From contig CANTFL010001040.1 in the NCBI GenBank assembly GCA_947650285.1, forward strand, positions 1-64,000: a DNA stretch of 64,000 bases, given 5' to 3'. Below, piece after piece: positions 20,410 to 32,819 of the stretch. A program made the translations under genes and the position numbers. The notes below the pieces were generated by a model. The model searched no databases and was not told where the DNA came from. It saw only the letters and a list, made by a program, of their open reading frames with translations. This DNA comes from Hyaloperonospora brassicae. Its lineage: Eukaryota > Oomycota > Peronosporomycetes > Peronosporales > Peronosporaceae. Each line of letters opens with the position of its first letter. The first letter of the stretch is position 1.

Positions 20410-23090
20410 ATGTCGACGACATAACCTTCTGGCACCTCTCCCCCTTCCGATTTGGGTGACTCGTCTTCTGGTCTTGGTCAGGTGATACACGTCCGCGATC
20501 CCAATGGGTCGTACGCCGGGTTGTACTCGCTTCTTCCCAGTACCAAGGTGACGACCACCGCTTATGTTTATCAACCGACGATGGCCGGCATGCTCGCCAC
20601 TCTTTACGATCGCTTGGAGAGCTACGAGAGGATCGTAAGGCGTTTCGGCCTATCTTGAAGATGCCCTGAAAGCAGAGAAGCACCGCGGCAATCGCCTGGA
20701 GCAGGAGTTAAACAATTTTCGTGAATTCGGGATCCAGTTGCGTGGATATGTCAAGCATCGTTTCGATCTTTTGTCCTCCTCTTTTTAGAAATCTCGTCAG
20801 CGCAGCAAAGAATACGAAGGCGTCTTGAACAAGCAGGAGAATCGGGCGGAAAGAATTCACGACTTGGAGAACGAGATCGAGCACTTGAAGACCTCTCTAT
20901 CCGAAGCTCTCTACTCTGACCTATAAAAGAGTCGGCGTGACCAGACTGCTGTTCATGCGTCTCTCGAGAAGCAGTATCGGCAAGAAATGAACTCGCTTAA
21001 TCAATAGTTGAAATTCCGGATTTCACAGCTCGAGTCGATCCGGGCTCGCCGGGACGTCGACGCAAAGAATTGCCAGGGCGCCTCTGCTCGAGATCAGCAG
21101 AGGATAGCCGATATCAAGAAACAGATCGCGTCATTTTCTACGCTGCGTGATCAACATGGCGCGGAGATCACGGATAAAAGCGCGAACTGGATCGACCGCG
21201 CAAGGTGATGGCGGATTTTCACTCCGAAAATGAGCGTCTTCAACGTAAGATCCAGGACCGGGAAAATGCTCGTGATGTCGCGATCGTCAATCGTGATCTC
21301 GCTGTGGCTGATCGCGACCAACTTCGGGCTCATCTGCCTCAGCTAGCATCTGGCCTTCCGTTTGCTGTAGCGCCATTTTCAGCTTCTCCGTCCAGAAAGC
21401 GTAACCGGAGGGACTGTAAAAATGGTCTCCCGCATATGCATTCTCGGGTTTCCGGAGACTCCTCTCCTCTGACCCCGACCAGGACTTCGACGCGATATGC
21501 CGGCTCGAAATCTTCTGCTGGGCCTACGCGATAATCTCCAGCCACGCAATCAGCTGAAACAGTGCAGACGGATGCTTCTAAGCCACGGGACAAGATCCAG
21601 CAATCAGACAAGCCTGAATCGCGTACAAAGGAAACCAAATCCACTTCGTTCACGCGATCGACCTTGCCCACGCAATCAACTAGGTCGGCTTCGGCGGATA
21701 ATTCCGCACAATCAGCTGAGTCGCTGCGAACGGTCGATCCTCCCAAGTCTACTGCATCCGCACCGGTAGCAGCCCCCTCACAATCGCCTTCTCACGAAAG
21801 AACGGCTGGGTCAACGCGATCACCTAAACCAAAGCGACCGGTATCGTCCAAGCGTTCAACCGGGGCGTGCCCAAAGAACCCAGCTCATCCTCCTCCGGTT
21901 CAGGGGGCTCCGATGATCCCCGCGAAGACGTCGCAAGAAGAGATGGAAAATCGAGCGAATCCGGAGAGTTGGTTTTCTTCGTCATCCGACTTAAGTGATT
22001 TGTCGAGTTCTTCGGGGAATACCACCCGCGCCACGCTATCTGGGTAGCGATCTACTTCCCGCAGACGAGCTTCGAATTCTGCTAAATCGTCCAGACTTGA
22101 TCTACCTGCATCCACGATCGTCATTAAAGAATTCAGATCCAACTCGCGATCTTCTTCTCCGGCTCCATCGATGACTCCCAAGAAATCCAAGGTATCCAAG
22201 ATCGATCTTCTGGGTGCACCATCGAGCAATTCGTGTGGTAGTCTCAGCATTTCCAGTGATGATCGCGAAGACGTGAACAATCTGTTGTCTCCCGGCCAAT
22301 ATATCGCGCTGCTAGCCACTCGTGTACCGCGCGATCAGTGGATCCCTGTGTACAGCTGTCGCGTTCCCCGGTCAACTTTTCAAGTAAGCCCCTGGTCGTC
22401 GCGTTGAGTCAGCTATGCCAGTGTAGCTGAGGTGGAAGTGGAGTTCATGGTCAAACATTTCCCCAAGCCGAAATTCTTTCCGTTCCCCGCGTGCACGGCA
22501 CCGAGGCCTTCGGCACTCCGGGCTGATCAATGTGTTTCCTAGTTAATTTCTTCTGCGCCGATCTCGTCTCTCTACAGCCAAGAACCAGGGAAAATGCTCG
22601 ATCAACCGATCGAGCCGATCTCCTTTCCTGTGACTGGGTGGTTCAAGGAGTTGGTGGAAACGTATCGCGCGTTTAAGGATCGTCATCGACAGGAGCAATG
22701 GGAATCGACTCATGTTCTCCCCATCTCCAGTAGGCAGCGCCAGGCAGATTCTGAGTTGGCCGAGTTTTGTGAAGATTACCAGCAACGCCGATCGCGATCG
22801 GGACCTCGTTGGAAAACTGTCCTCCGCTTTATACTTCAAGGAATGATCGACGGGCATTGCGACTTGGACATTCTGTTGGACTCCTTCTTTTACACTTCCC
22901 GTCCTCGTCAGAGAAAATATTGTGTTGCCCTGGTTTAGAAGGCAAGACGACCAAGATTCCAAACTCGATCACTGCCTTTTCGCTAGCTGACTCAGCCGAG
23001 CCGTGGCGTAACCAGTATCGGTCCGCGATCGCAAAACATCCTGGATCTTTGATCATCCTTATTTATGGCAAATTCTTCCCTTGTTGATCG
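20410..23090 (+). pseudogene. Antisense gene of element A, decayed; coiled-coil and Ser/Pro-rich
   Basis: Runs opposite to pol, beginning with an ATG at 20410, 91 bp inside the 3' LTR. Its pieces, in order: DSSSGLGQVIHVRDPNGSYA; a heptad-rich segment (QRIADIKKQIASFSTLRDQH and QRKIQDRENARDVAIVNRDL, about 20650-21330) predicted to be a coiled coil; a Ser/Thr/Pro-rich basic region (21560-22040); a piece VPRDQWIPVYSCRVPRSTFQ (22325-22385); and a C-terminal domain with SFPVTGWFKELVETYRAFKD and LADSAEPWRNQYRSAIAKHP (22594-23070). Stops at 20422, 20656, 21532 and elsewhere, plus frame changes, break it. The pol strand shows no coding potential here, so this is not a shadow. No known domain recognised. 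Confidence 0.6.
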
Positions 23091-23425
23091 TCCAAGAATT
23101 GTCAGTCTCTTCGTTTAATATCAATTTTCTCTTTCATTTTAATCCTCGTAACCCATTGTCGAAATCTTCTCCATGCTTCTTCTTCTCTTTAAGCATGCTC
23201 GATCAGGTCACCCTCCGATTAGATAGATCGCGATCAAAGATCCACTTATCTGTTCACCGCGATCAGACCCACCTATGCTGATCACTGGCGATCATTAATA
23301 CGGCTAGACCTTCACCTGCGCGATCACGTCGGTAAATTTTCGTTTGCCATACTCACGACATCTACCGCCTTTACACCTTCCCATTCAGCCTTCCTGTATG
23401 TGGCCTCAAGTCAGCGACCTGACCC

Positions 23426-25130
23426 TCACTCACCCGCATTCCCCTCTTCATGCGACTGCATTGCTTCAAACCAATTCTTCCGCACACGATCACGATTCCA
23501 TTCTTTTGTCGACGCTGCACAGTTCAAGTCGACTTCGCCCACCCACGACGGATCCCCATATCTTTTCCAATAGACTTTGAACTGTCGGTGTACCCTTCCA
23601 TAACGTGTCCGCTGTCCTAATTGCATGTCCGCTATTCTACCCACTTCGAACTCGTCTTCTTCCAGATCGCCTACCCAAATGTCTTCTGGTAATAAAGCTT
23701 TGTCAAAATCAACTCAATTCGCTTCGCTTATTCTCAGTTGTTTCATCGGTCGATTCGGAAACAGTCGTACGAGTTTCAACTTCGACACGTGAACCACTGG
23801 GAACACTTGGTAGGGCTTACCTGCCATATCCAATCTTACCGCGTGATCCCCGCACTTGTCGATAACTCGGAACAGTCCGCGCCACATATGTGCCAGTTTC
23901 CGAGCGTACCCCCCTTTCACGCGATCCAGAAATAGCCAGACTTGCGATCCGCTGCATATGTCCAGCAGATCGCGATCCTGATTATGCTGATCATCGCGAT
24001 CTTAAATTGCTTAATTCAGTCGAATGTTCACCGCCGCTCTCGCTCGTTGATAATGGCGTTGTATGCCAAACCGCCATCGTCGTGGATCTCGATCTCGCGA
24101 CGGGGTACACCCTATAGGTAACGTGACTTTCATCGTTGATCGGGGGTCCCAACCGTGGATCAAATAAAATGGGGTGTCACCGCAAATCCGATCGTTTGCG
24201 GTGTTAATCGCGTATGTTAATCGTTCGTCACATCCATCCCAATCTCATTGATTCTCGTCCGAAATTTACATCTTGATAGCTCTAGTTCAGGTATGTACCA
24301 TGCGTTACGCTAGCCATTTGCTTGTAGTAGATAAGCCATAGTATCTCGTTGTTTCTGGTCCACGATTCAATATAACGCACGAAAGAAATCATACATAATT
24401 CCTGGCTCTCAGCCGTGACGAATTGCTTTACTCGCGCCTAATCTTCTGAATACACATTCTTCGTAATTCTTCACGATCGTTTGCGCGGTCCGAGATGCAC
24501 TCACCTTCGCAAACACATTCTAGAGAACAGGTCGACCCAAATCAATAGCTCCGTGTTCCCTTTAATCGATCGCGGCAAAGAAGGAATATGATCCATAGCC
24601 GGAATCTGAAAAGGATACGTCGCTTGTATGATACCCGGCGAGACGATTCGATCGCAACGACGTCCTTTACCTGTCTCACAATCCACACACGCTTTTACAT
24701 ATCTTTGCACTTCTATACAGACTTTTCTTGTGAAACTTCGATCTGGTCCGCTGATAAGTTCGACCTATACCTTGGTGGCCACCCTTCAAACTGGTATGGT
24801 AATAATATTCAAAATATTGCTGCAATATCTTTGGTATCACCAACCGAACCAGCTCTACGCGCTCAACTGACTTTGTAGCTGATCCGGGATAAAAGAGCAA
24901 CATTTCGTACTTATCGACCTCATAATCCGGCGCGATCAAGGCACATGATTTCGTGTCCGCTGATGTAATAGTGGATACATCCCAAGTCAGATATCTCTTC
25001 AAGTTAAAGATCCAACTCTCTTCAACCTGCGCCCGTTTGATCCGCTCGATTCGTATCTGGTGTACAATCGCTTCTTGTACCTTTTGTGGTGAAAGGCGTC
25101 GTCATGCGGCAGCACGGGTGATCACAGCTA
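23426..25130 (-). pseudogene. Element A integrase and chromodomain-like C-terminus, broken
   Basis: Read leftward from 25000. The zinc-binding part is KGGHQGIGRTYQRTRSKFH then RYVKACVDCETGKG. The core starts IPAMDHIPSLPRSIKGNTEL with VDLFSRM, and the region after 24500 continues with stops. The C-terminal beta-barrel part reads AHMWRGLFRVIDKCGDHAVR (around 23860), and the end reads RVHRQFKVYWKRYGDPSWVG (around 23540), which resembles a chromodomain. At least four stops or frame changes are present. Confidence 0.75.
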
Positions 25131-25131
25131 C

Positions 25132-25815
25132 TCACACCCTCTGATTCGTCTTGCGGGGTAACAGTAACTCGTTTAGCCGATCAAGAGCCACTAGATCTTG
25201 GCGATATTGGTCATCCATCACTATCCCACCTTTCTCTTTCCGCAGAGCTTCACTTGCCAATCGATCTGTGCTTGCGTTCCAATCGCGTTTCACATGTAAC
25301 AATTCATGTTTGGGCAAAAATCGGAGTTTCTCCATCGCTTTATGTATAAGCAGTTGTATACCCGGCGTCTTGCAATCGATCTCTCCACGCATTTGCCTGA
25401 TCACTAAATTTGAATCTCCACATATGATTAACCGTCCCCTGGTCTGATCAGTCTACAAATTATAACATAGAAGTAGTCCTCTATATTCTGCTTCGTTTAC
25501 AGTAAGACCAGGGACAAACTCAGATGCGGCAGCCACAACCTTCCAATCTGGTAATCTCCATACGATCGCGCTGCATGCTCCACACTTTCTCTTCACTCTA
25601 GCAGACCCATCAAAGCTAGCCACCCAGCGATTTTCTTCCTCTTCGACCGTAGTTGGAGGCATACTGATCGTTTGTCGTGGTTTTTTCTTTGGCGCAATCG
25701 CGATCAACATCTCATCCACTGCCTGTCGAGGAGATATACTTGCTGCCATAGTACCCAGTATATCATCTTCACCCTTTTCACATCGACGGATCGCCAGTGT
25801 CCAGTTTGATAACAA
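25132..25815 (-). pseudogene. Element A second RNase H domain (archaeal/plant type)
   Basis: Distinct from the ordinary RNase H at 26032-26595. Its motifs are those of the aRNH type: WVASFDGSARVKRKCGACSA (first catalytic Asp), PGLTVNEAEYRGLLLCYNL (catalytic Glu), IICGDSNLVIRQMRGEIDCK (second Asp) and HVKRDWNASTDRLASEAL (last Asp). A frame change near 25450 separates the halves. Elements with a second, acquired RNase H are known in plants and, as I recall, in oomycetes. The domain lies between the native RNase H and the integrase. Confidence 0.8.
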
Positions 25816-26031
25816 TGCAGCCCATCGTCCTAATCTCCCATTGAGACCGGATGATTAAAGAAACCAGGCTAAGGTTGAATAACGCGTCAGCACGGTGATC
25901 TCACGAGACACCAGCATGGTATAGCTTGTATCTAGCATCCTTAGCAATGCTAGTACCTCCTTCTCCACCATGCCATAGTTAACTTCGTTAGACTTCAGCG
26001 TACGGATTAAAAAAGTGACCGGCCAGTACAC

Positions 26032-27400
26032 TTACTCATGTTTCTGCAGCAATGCAGCCGACACAGCCCACTTGCTGGCGTACACCACAATCACTGGCGG
26101 TCGATCCGGGTCAAAGTGTTTCAAAATGGGTGTCGTCGCTATCTTCTGTTTAACGAAAGTGAGCGCGATCATTGCTTTCTTCCAGCGACTCCTGCCTTCC
26201 GGATCCTGATCGCCCTCAGCGATTGAGTGTGATTCCTGATCGCCCCCAGCAATTGGGTGCGATTCCTGATCGCCTTCAGAAATTGGATGCAATTCCTGAT
26301 CATCCCCAAGGATTGGGTGCAATTTCTGATCGCTTTTATGGGCAGTATGACACAGCCGACTTCGTCCCGCAAACCCCACTGCCCTTAGGTCGTCATACGC
26401 TCGACGGATTTGATGGAAATCGGCTTCTCGTAATTTGTACAGTGCTAAGGCGTGCACTGAAAAGTCTTCGATGAATTGACTATAATAGTTGAAGATCCCC
26501 AGAAACGATTGGATATATTGTAAGGAGCGACGAAACGGTATATTTACCAATGATCCTAGATCCTTTGGGCTCGCTTCTAATCCATCCAAAGACACTTGAT
26601 GACCCAGGTAGTCTACCTTGCGTCGCTTCAGAAGCTCTTAGCCAAACTGATCGATAAACCACATTAATTACACACGTTCAACAATCGTTCCACTTTGCGG
26701 TAGAGAGATTCCCACGCCGGTGCCGGTAATAGTATATCGTCGATGTATGACCTTCGACCAAGGACCGACGTCTTCATGTAAGAATCCTGTTCCCCGTCGG
26801 TAAACACACCGATAAGATCTTGAGATCCCGAAGTGATCGTAGTTGGACGTGTACTAATCTTCAAATATCCATATAACGCATTGTCGATCAGTCGTTGGTA
26901 AATCTGCGGTGCGTTCTTTAATCCAAACGGCATCCTTATCCATTCAAACAGGCTTGATGGCGTAACAAACGCCGAAATTTTCTGGCTCGCTCCGTCGTCT
27001 CCACCACCCGAAAACCACTTGCCATGTCTAATGAACAGTACCACATGGCTTTATCCATATCCTGCAGCAACTCGCTGATCAAAGACATGGGTTAAATCAT
27101 CAATCTCGTCAGCTGATTCACTCGTCTATAGTCTATGCATAATCGAATATCTTCTCCCTTCTTATTTATGATTACCACGATCAGTATTGTCCACGGATAA
27201 GTGGACGGGCGAATTATCTGCGCCGTCAATAGTCCCTCGATCAGATCAGCTAGCTTCTCGGGAATTTTGGGAGCGACAGGTCGCACTCTCTGTGCGATCG
27301 GGTTGGCGCCTCCGATATCAATATCACAGACCGCTCTACGAGCCGCAGGGGGTAGGGCATTGCCTATGCCGATTAGCAGATGGCGATTCGCCCATATTAG
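26032..27400 (-). pseudogene. Element A reverse transcriptase and first RNase H
   Basis: RT begins in the frame ending at 27092 (LIEGLLTAQIIRPSTYPWTI and DIRLCIDYRRVNQLT). It continues in another frame with WIRMPFGLKNAPQIYQRLID and the catalytic SYIDDILLPAP near 26735, then the connection domain (QSFLGIFNYYSQFIEDFSV). The RNase H piece has PPVIVVYASKWAVSAALLQK near 26060-26120, where the expected DAS is YAS, so the catalytic Asp is lost. It is interrupted near 26640 and 27080. Confidence 0.82.
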
Positions 27401-27409
27401 TTGTCGCAA

Positions 27410-28643
27410 CTTCTCTTGATCACTCGACAGTAGCTCTCCTGGGCCGCCCACTTCAATGTCCTCTAAAGATATCTCGGCCGTCGGTGTAACAACTTCCGGT
27501 AGGATCGCCATGTGTTGATCGATATCCTCAGCATACAACTCTCCGCTTTCGTTACGATACTTCGACTCGGTAAGCGGTTCCACCCCCGTCTTTTCTTCTT
27601 CGATCGCCACGACGTCATTCCGTTTCACCAGTCGGTCGGACTTTTCCTGTAACTCACAATATCTGATCGCACTCCCGTCTGTCTGGCAGCGGGATTCTCC
27701 TTGCAGCAAATCGCTAATACCTCGCACGATATATTTTGCGTCGACCATATTTACTTCAGGGTTTGACTCCTCATGCCGATATTGTGACTGATCACCCCTC
27801 CTGCACCCTTGGGTAGTAGAGATCGAAGAAGAAACTTTCGTTGGTAGACAAACATCTTCCTCGGGCTGCATACACCGCTCTTCTGTGCCCCTCGCGATCT
27901 CGTCAGACTGGTTCGTGGACTGTATTTGTCCATCACCATCCATGGTAGAGATCACGTCTGGCTGATCGATGGATCGTCTCTTCCCCGATCAGGCTCCTCG
28001 CAATCGATCCTCTCTGTCACGGTCTACGTCACCACTCTGCTAGATTCCTTTGACATGGTTTGCACACGCTCATCGTCTTGCGTCTCGTCATTTGTATGTT
28101 CCGTCGAAAGTACCTTGATCGATCTTTGATCGCTCTTCATAGCGCGATCGTTGCTTTCACTCTCGTCTATGTAGTGCATCAAATCCTCATCGATCACGTT
28201 TTGATCAGGTTGTAACTTGTCAGCACTGCAGTCGTTCGCCTCTTTTTCTGTCTTCACTTCTTGGCCTTTTAAAGTTTTTCTCGGCGTAGGATATGATCGC
28301 TGATCAACCAATGGCCCTTCATACGTTGCGAGTGAGACTTCTTCTCGATCAGTTGTAGCCTCGAACGCTAATGTCTTCCACTCGTTATAACGTCGCGCCC
28401 CACAGACACGACCCCCTGCGATCGGGGTATCTTGTCCACTACCATCCACAACCCTAATGGAGTTCCCCAGCGTAAAATCACCTCGCGATCACATAGGTTT
28501 GTGATCTGTAAATAGTTGATCCTGCCAGGCCCGTTGGTCACAGTTGGTACCCACTCCACGTCTCTTCTTACCCACAGTTTAGCTCTTGGTGGCGCGATAC
28601 CTATCTTCACTTCTGTTGGTTTGCCGACCGGTATCACCACGTG
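27410..28643 (-). pseudogene. Element A protease-RT spacer
   Basis: Acidic, low-complexity linker between protease and RT. One conserved-looking piece at 28368-28640 reads KIGIAPPRAKLWVRRDVEWV and LCDREVILRWGTPLGLW, as in the post-protease region of some gypsy polyproteins. Broken by stops near 28020. Confidence 0.5.
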
Positions 28644-29009
28644 TTAATCATTCAGGATGATCGCTCGGATGGTCGATCTATAAAGTGAAGTACGCCCCGC
28701 TAGACCAATGCGGATTTCATCGGGTAGACATAGCGTTCCGTCCGCTAGACCCAAGCAAATCCATGCCGGAACCATGAAATCCATACCCAGTATAGCCTCT
28801 TGACCGACTTGATCACCGACCCATACGTCGAAATAATACACTATTGAGCCGTACAGTGTAATCTTGATCTTCATGCGCCAAATTGTCATGTATGCGTTTT
28901 CCACTATGCCGACACATTTTTGAGTCTGGCTTTCGTCGATCACGCACCCCAACTTACGAACAAAGGTGGTGTCGGTGATTGACACTTTAGCACCGGAATC
29001 AAACAGCAT
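28644..29009 (-). pseudogene. Element A aspartic protease
   Basis: MLFDSGAKVSITDTTFVRKL has the retropepsin active-site DSGA motif, followed after about 70 residues by AILGMDFM, the usual second conserved hydrophobic turn. The frame is intact over the domain but is joined to gag and pol only across breaks. Confidence 0.75.
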
Positions 29010-29339
29010 AGTGGCCTTCTCATTATTGATCTTGCCAATCGCTTTAACCTGCTTAAACCATTTTCCAGAAGTATGATATTTCCGATACCCACGTAATTTC
29101 CCGGTGCGAGATCGAGCTCCATCTTCACGGCTGATCGGGTGTATTCATCAATTCGTTGCACACTTCAAATCGCCGGGGCACAAGTTGAATCAATACGTAT
29201 ATTTTTGATCGGCTCGGCCTGATCGTTAACTTCTTGATCATTCACTTGTTTATCAACGAATGCATATATTCAGAGCCTAGAACGCTTGGCTCGTACCAGA
29301 TTTCATCCTGGCGAGCGTCCTAGTTTAACATCTCCTCCG

Positions 29340-31291
29340 CCTCGGACGGGAACATTCCTGCGTGCTTGGTAGGCACATACCACTTGCGGATCAGATTGTA
29401 GAACTTTTCCAAAGGGCACTTGCCACTCTCATGCACTTTTCCACAAGCTGCACACGCGTAAAAACACTTGTCCAATGGATGTCCTGTACGACCACACTTC
29501 TGGCAAGTAAATCGCTTCCAGCAGCCACAATCATTATACTTGACCGATCCACAGTGAGTGCACGGTTCCGATCACTCTCCGTGATCACGTAAATCCTCCC
29601 GATCAGCTTCCTCACGCGGCATACGATGATATTGGTTTGATTGCACTCGAGTGGGGACGGTAGTTGCACAAACTCTGCGCCGGTCCACGTCCTCTTCCGA
29701 TCCGCTTGGATCCGACTCCAAACTGCTGCTCTCGCTTTACACCCTGATCGCTCGTACGGCTCGAATTGATTTTAATGGCACCTGATCAGCATTAAGTTTT
29801 GATCTCTGATGAAACTTTCCCGATCCCATCGACGCCTTCGTGTACCGGTTTTCCATCCGCTGATACGCACGCAACGTTTCTTCCATATCGTCGGCGTCCG
29901 AAAATCGCAGTAGTCAACTGTTTCGCTAAATTTCGATCGTCTAGCGTAGAAATAAAATGTAATACATGTTCACGCCGCGTAGCGTATCTTCCTTCTCGAA
30001 TCGCGACTTTGTATCGGATCGCTGCCCCATTCAATCGGTATAAATCCTCTAGCGGTGTTTCATCCGGTCGTTTGCGTGCGCGGTAATACTGTCTGGTTTT
30101 TGACACACCGTACCCTCCATATTGCACAATGAAACCTTCCAGCAGATCTTTCCACGTGCGACCAGTAGTGCGACTCAGTTGACTGTGCCAATTCTGTGCC
30201 GGTCCCGTCAGTAGATCACCGAACACCCGACATTTCTATTCATCTGGTATTTGGTCTCTTAGGAACGCCGACTTGGCCTTGCTGATCCAGCTTCTAACGC
30301 GATCTTCGTCTCGGTCTCTGCTATTGAATTCCTTCAGCTCACCGATCACCGAGAAACGGATACGCTAAGGAGACGTCCCTTGATTCATTGACACTTCTGC
30401 AGGCGCCATCAATGGCCGCCTTGGGTCTTCCCACTCCAATTCGTGCGGGGTATGTCCTCCGTGATTGCCAAAGTCTGATTGACCTTGACGCGATCCGACC
30501 GACTCCATCTCCACATCCGGAAAGCACGTCTCTCGAGCTCTTGGCATCTTGATCGCTTGACGTGGGTAGATCGCTTGACAGGCTTGACTTCGCTTCCTCT
30601 GTTCAAATCGCTCCATTGCGTTGTCAATGTAGGACAGCAGATGTCCTTGTAAGGCTACTGCGTCATCTCCGGTTGCGCGTATATCTGCCGTTCGCGGCTC
30701 AGCCCTGATTCCTTTGGCGCGATCATGCAGATGAGTGGAACCACTGGGGACTAGTGACATCCGTTGAATGCCTATCGAGGCGTCTGAAGCGATCTCGGAT
30801 CCCACTGAGGCATACTGCGACGATTCGGTGTGGTATTACTTCGTCATGTCCTCGATCGTGGTACTCGCTTGATCTTTAATCTTGGCTTTGCCTGTGAGAG
30901 GGATCAGCTTCTCGTAAAAGGATCGACATTCGCAGGTAATTTGATCTTAATCAACAACCGACAGCCTTTTTACATCGATCATCGCCGCCACGGATCCATC
31001 TTCATGCACAAGTCGCATTATCCCATAGATTCATTCCAGCATGTTCGACGCACTTGCCGGGGTCGATACCGGACCTTGAATCTCGTCGATCAGTTTTGGA
31101 TTCAGCACGTAGAGCACTGGGTCGATTGATAGTAGATTCTTGAGCATCTTCCACGCGTACATCTTGGCCAGTTCTTCATATCTCCACCCTTCCATATTGA
31201 TCGCGTCTTCCACGAACTTGAACGGCTTCGGGATCTTGTTCTTAACTTGATCACGTTGATCGGGCTCGGTCGTTGTTTCTTTCACCCACAC
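29340..31291 (-). pseudogene. Element A gag with zinc knuckle, broken
   Basis: N-terminal parts lie at 31291-31031 and 30805-30365. The capsid-like domain is at 30226-29792 (LTGPAQNWHSQLSRTTGRTW and FIVQYGGYG...TPLEDLYRLN). The nucleocapsid follows in another frame near 29540-29400, with a CCHC knuckle C-QK-C-GRTG-H-PLDK-C preceded and followed by further Cys/His pairs (CTHCG and CAACGK). Several stops and frame changes are present. Confidence 0.75.
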
Positions 31292-31642
31292 AGTTCTCGA
31301 TCGATCTTATCTCGATATCTCGGGTGTGGCTTTAAGCAACTCTTGCTCGATTTTAACCGATGGGTCTTCACCCTGCGAATCATGATTTGTAGCACGATCC
31401 GCGGTGGTTCCCGAAGGGACCTCAGATGGGGGTCGAGGTTTTTCTTCCAAATCGAGCGATCGAATTTCATCTATTAATTTCTTGATATTAGAGCCCCTCC
31501 CAAAACTCTGATGAACTGGGAAAAATTTCCGACTTACGCGTCTGTGGCAATTTCTTGGCCTTCGACGCCTCCATCCCAGGTCCAGTTTTTATCTTCACAT
31601 CTTCACTCAGAGACTCACGATGAAATCCCGAGACACCTGAAG

Positions 31643-31660
31643 ATCCGGGCATGCGCACCA
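31643..31660 (-). promoter_or_regulatory. Element A primer-binding site
   Basis: One base inside the 5' LTR, the minus strand reads TGGTGCGCATGCCCGGAT. It starts with the TGG that pairs with tRNA CCA ends. The tRNA identity was not determined. Confidence 0.6.
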
Positions 31661-31661
31661 T

Positions 31662-32806
31662 TGTGCTGGAGTGGTGATCGCTCTTTTGAGGAGTCGGTCC
31701 CAACTCTTCACTGGCGCTCGGACGACCGACTAACAGAGGTGGTACTACGATTCCGTGTTCTTGATTGCCTTCCTCACCTTGTGTACCCGTCGGTATGGCG
31801 GGTTGCACTCTTCCAGGTGGACTCGTGTCAATGGAAAACTTAAACGTGTTTGCGATGGGGTCGAGATTTGATCACGGTGTTGAGATCTTCACACCACGAT
31901 CGGGGTTGGTGTGATCACGTGGAATTCGTCACGCGATCACTTGTATGCTTGTGGGGTGCTCGATATGAGTCACCCTGATCTGTAACAGATCGCATTTTCC
32001 AAACGTAGACCTTGATTCGCCAGCCTTCTGACCACTTGAGCCGTCTCGCGATCTTGGGTCCTCAACCACAAAGGGTTTCCTGCGTCCAGTCGCAGTTGGG
32101 GTGTTGTTTGAGACATCTCGATCCCTGGCCAAACAATCCAGGGATATCACTTGATTAAAGTATGTAAACCTTTCCTTGACGTCGGGTGGCCAATGATCCA
32201 CCCGGAGGAGAAGTCGACACGTGTACTTTGAAGCAAATTGAACTATGTTTAATGCTAACCAATCAAACCCAACAACCCTATCCCTATCCCCATGTCTTGG
32301 ACATTGTTTTGCCACATGTCGCTCTCTCTAGACGGTAGCGATCTTGTACTTGCGTGGCCCACACCTGACATACATGTCTGTCGCGATCACATACCTGATC
32401 ACTGATCACGATCTCGATCGCTTCCTGATCGCGATCGCCTTGCTGATCGCGGATCACATGGTGTGCTCCACACCAACTTGATAGCAAACACCTACCTGAT
32501 CAATGATCACGATCGCGATCACATACCTGATCACTGATCACGATCTCGATCGCTTCCTTGATCGCTTTTGCCTTGCTGATCGCGGTTCCCTTCTTGGTTG
32601 ACTGATCGCCAACGTTACCTCCCCCCATACCTTGACCCAAGATCGCAGGTCCCAACCTGCCCGATCTGACATCCATTTTAGTCTGACTGTCCAATGGACG
32701 CGATCTGACCAGATGGGGGATCGGGCAGCCAACCGTTAACTGGCTCGGACATAATAGGAACGCGATCAGTACCTCTACATCAAATTTCCATAGTCGCTTT
32801 ACCAAA
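31662..32806 (-). repeat. 5' LTR of element A
   Basis: Same length as the 3' LTR. Differences I noted are a G/C near position 5 of the plus-strand copy, a C/T in the run at about 32285, a G/A at about 32766 and C/A at the outer end. Confidence 0.92.
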
Positions 32807-32819
32807 GTGGTAATTCAAT

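Larger units (their letters stand above)
19174..32806 (-). mobile_element. Element A: Ty3/gypsy retrotransposon, recent insertion with broken genes
   Basis: Bounded by two directly repeated LTRs of exactly 1145 bp (19174-20318 and 31662-32806). Both are flanked by GTGG (19170-19173 and 32807-32810), a 4-bp target duplication. The coding strand is minus, so the right LTR is the 5' LTR. Order along the minus strand: 5' LTR, primer site, gag, protease, RT, RNase H, second RNase H, integrase, chromodomain-like end, then an antisense gene on plus, 3' LTR. I see only about four differences between the LTRs, so insertion was recent. Yet gag, pol and the antisense gene carry many stops and frameshifts, so this copy was probably copied in trans from an already defective master. 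Total length is 13.6 kb. Confidence 0.9.
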
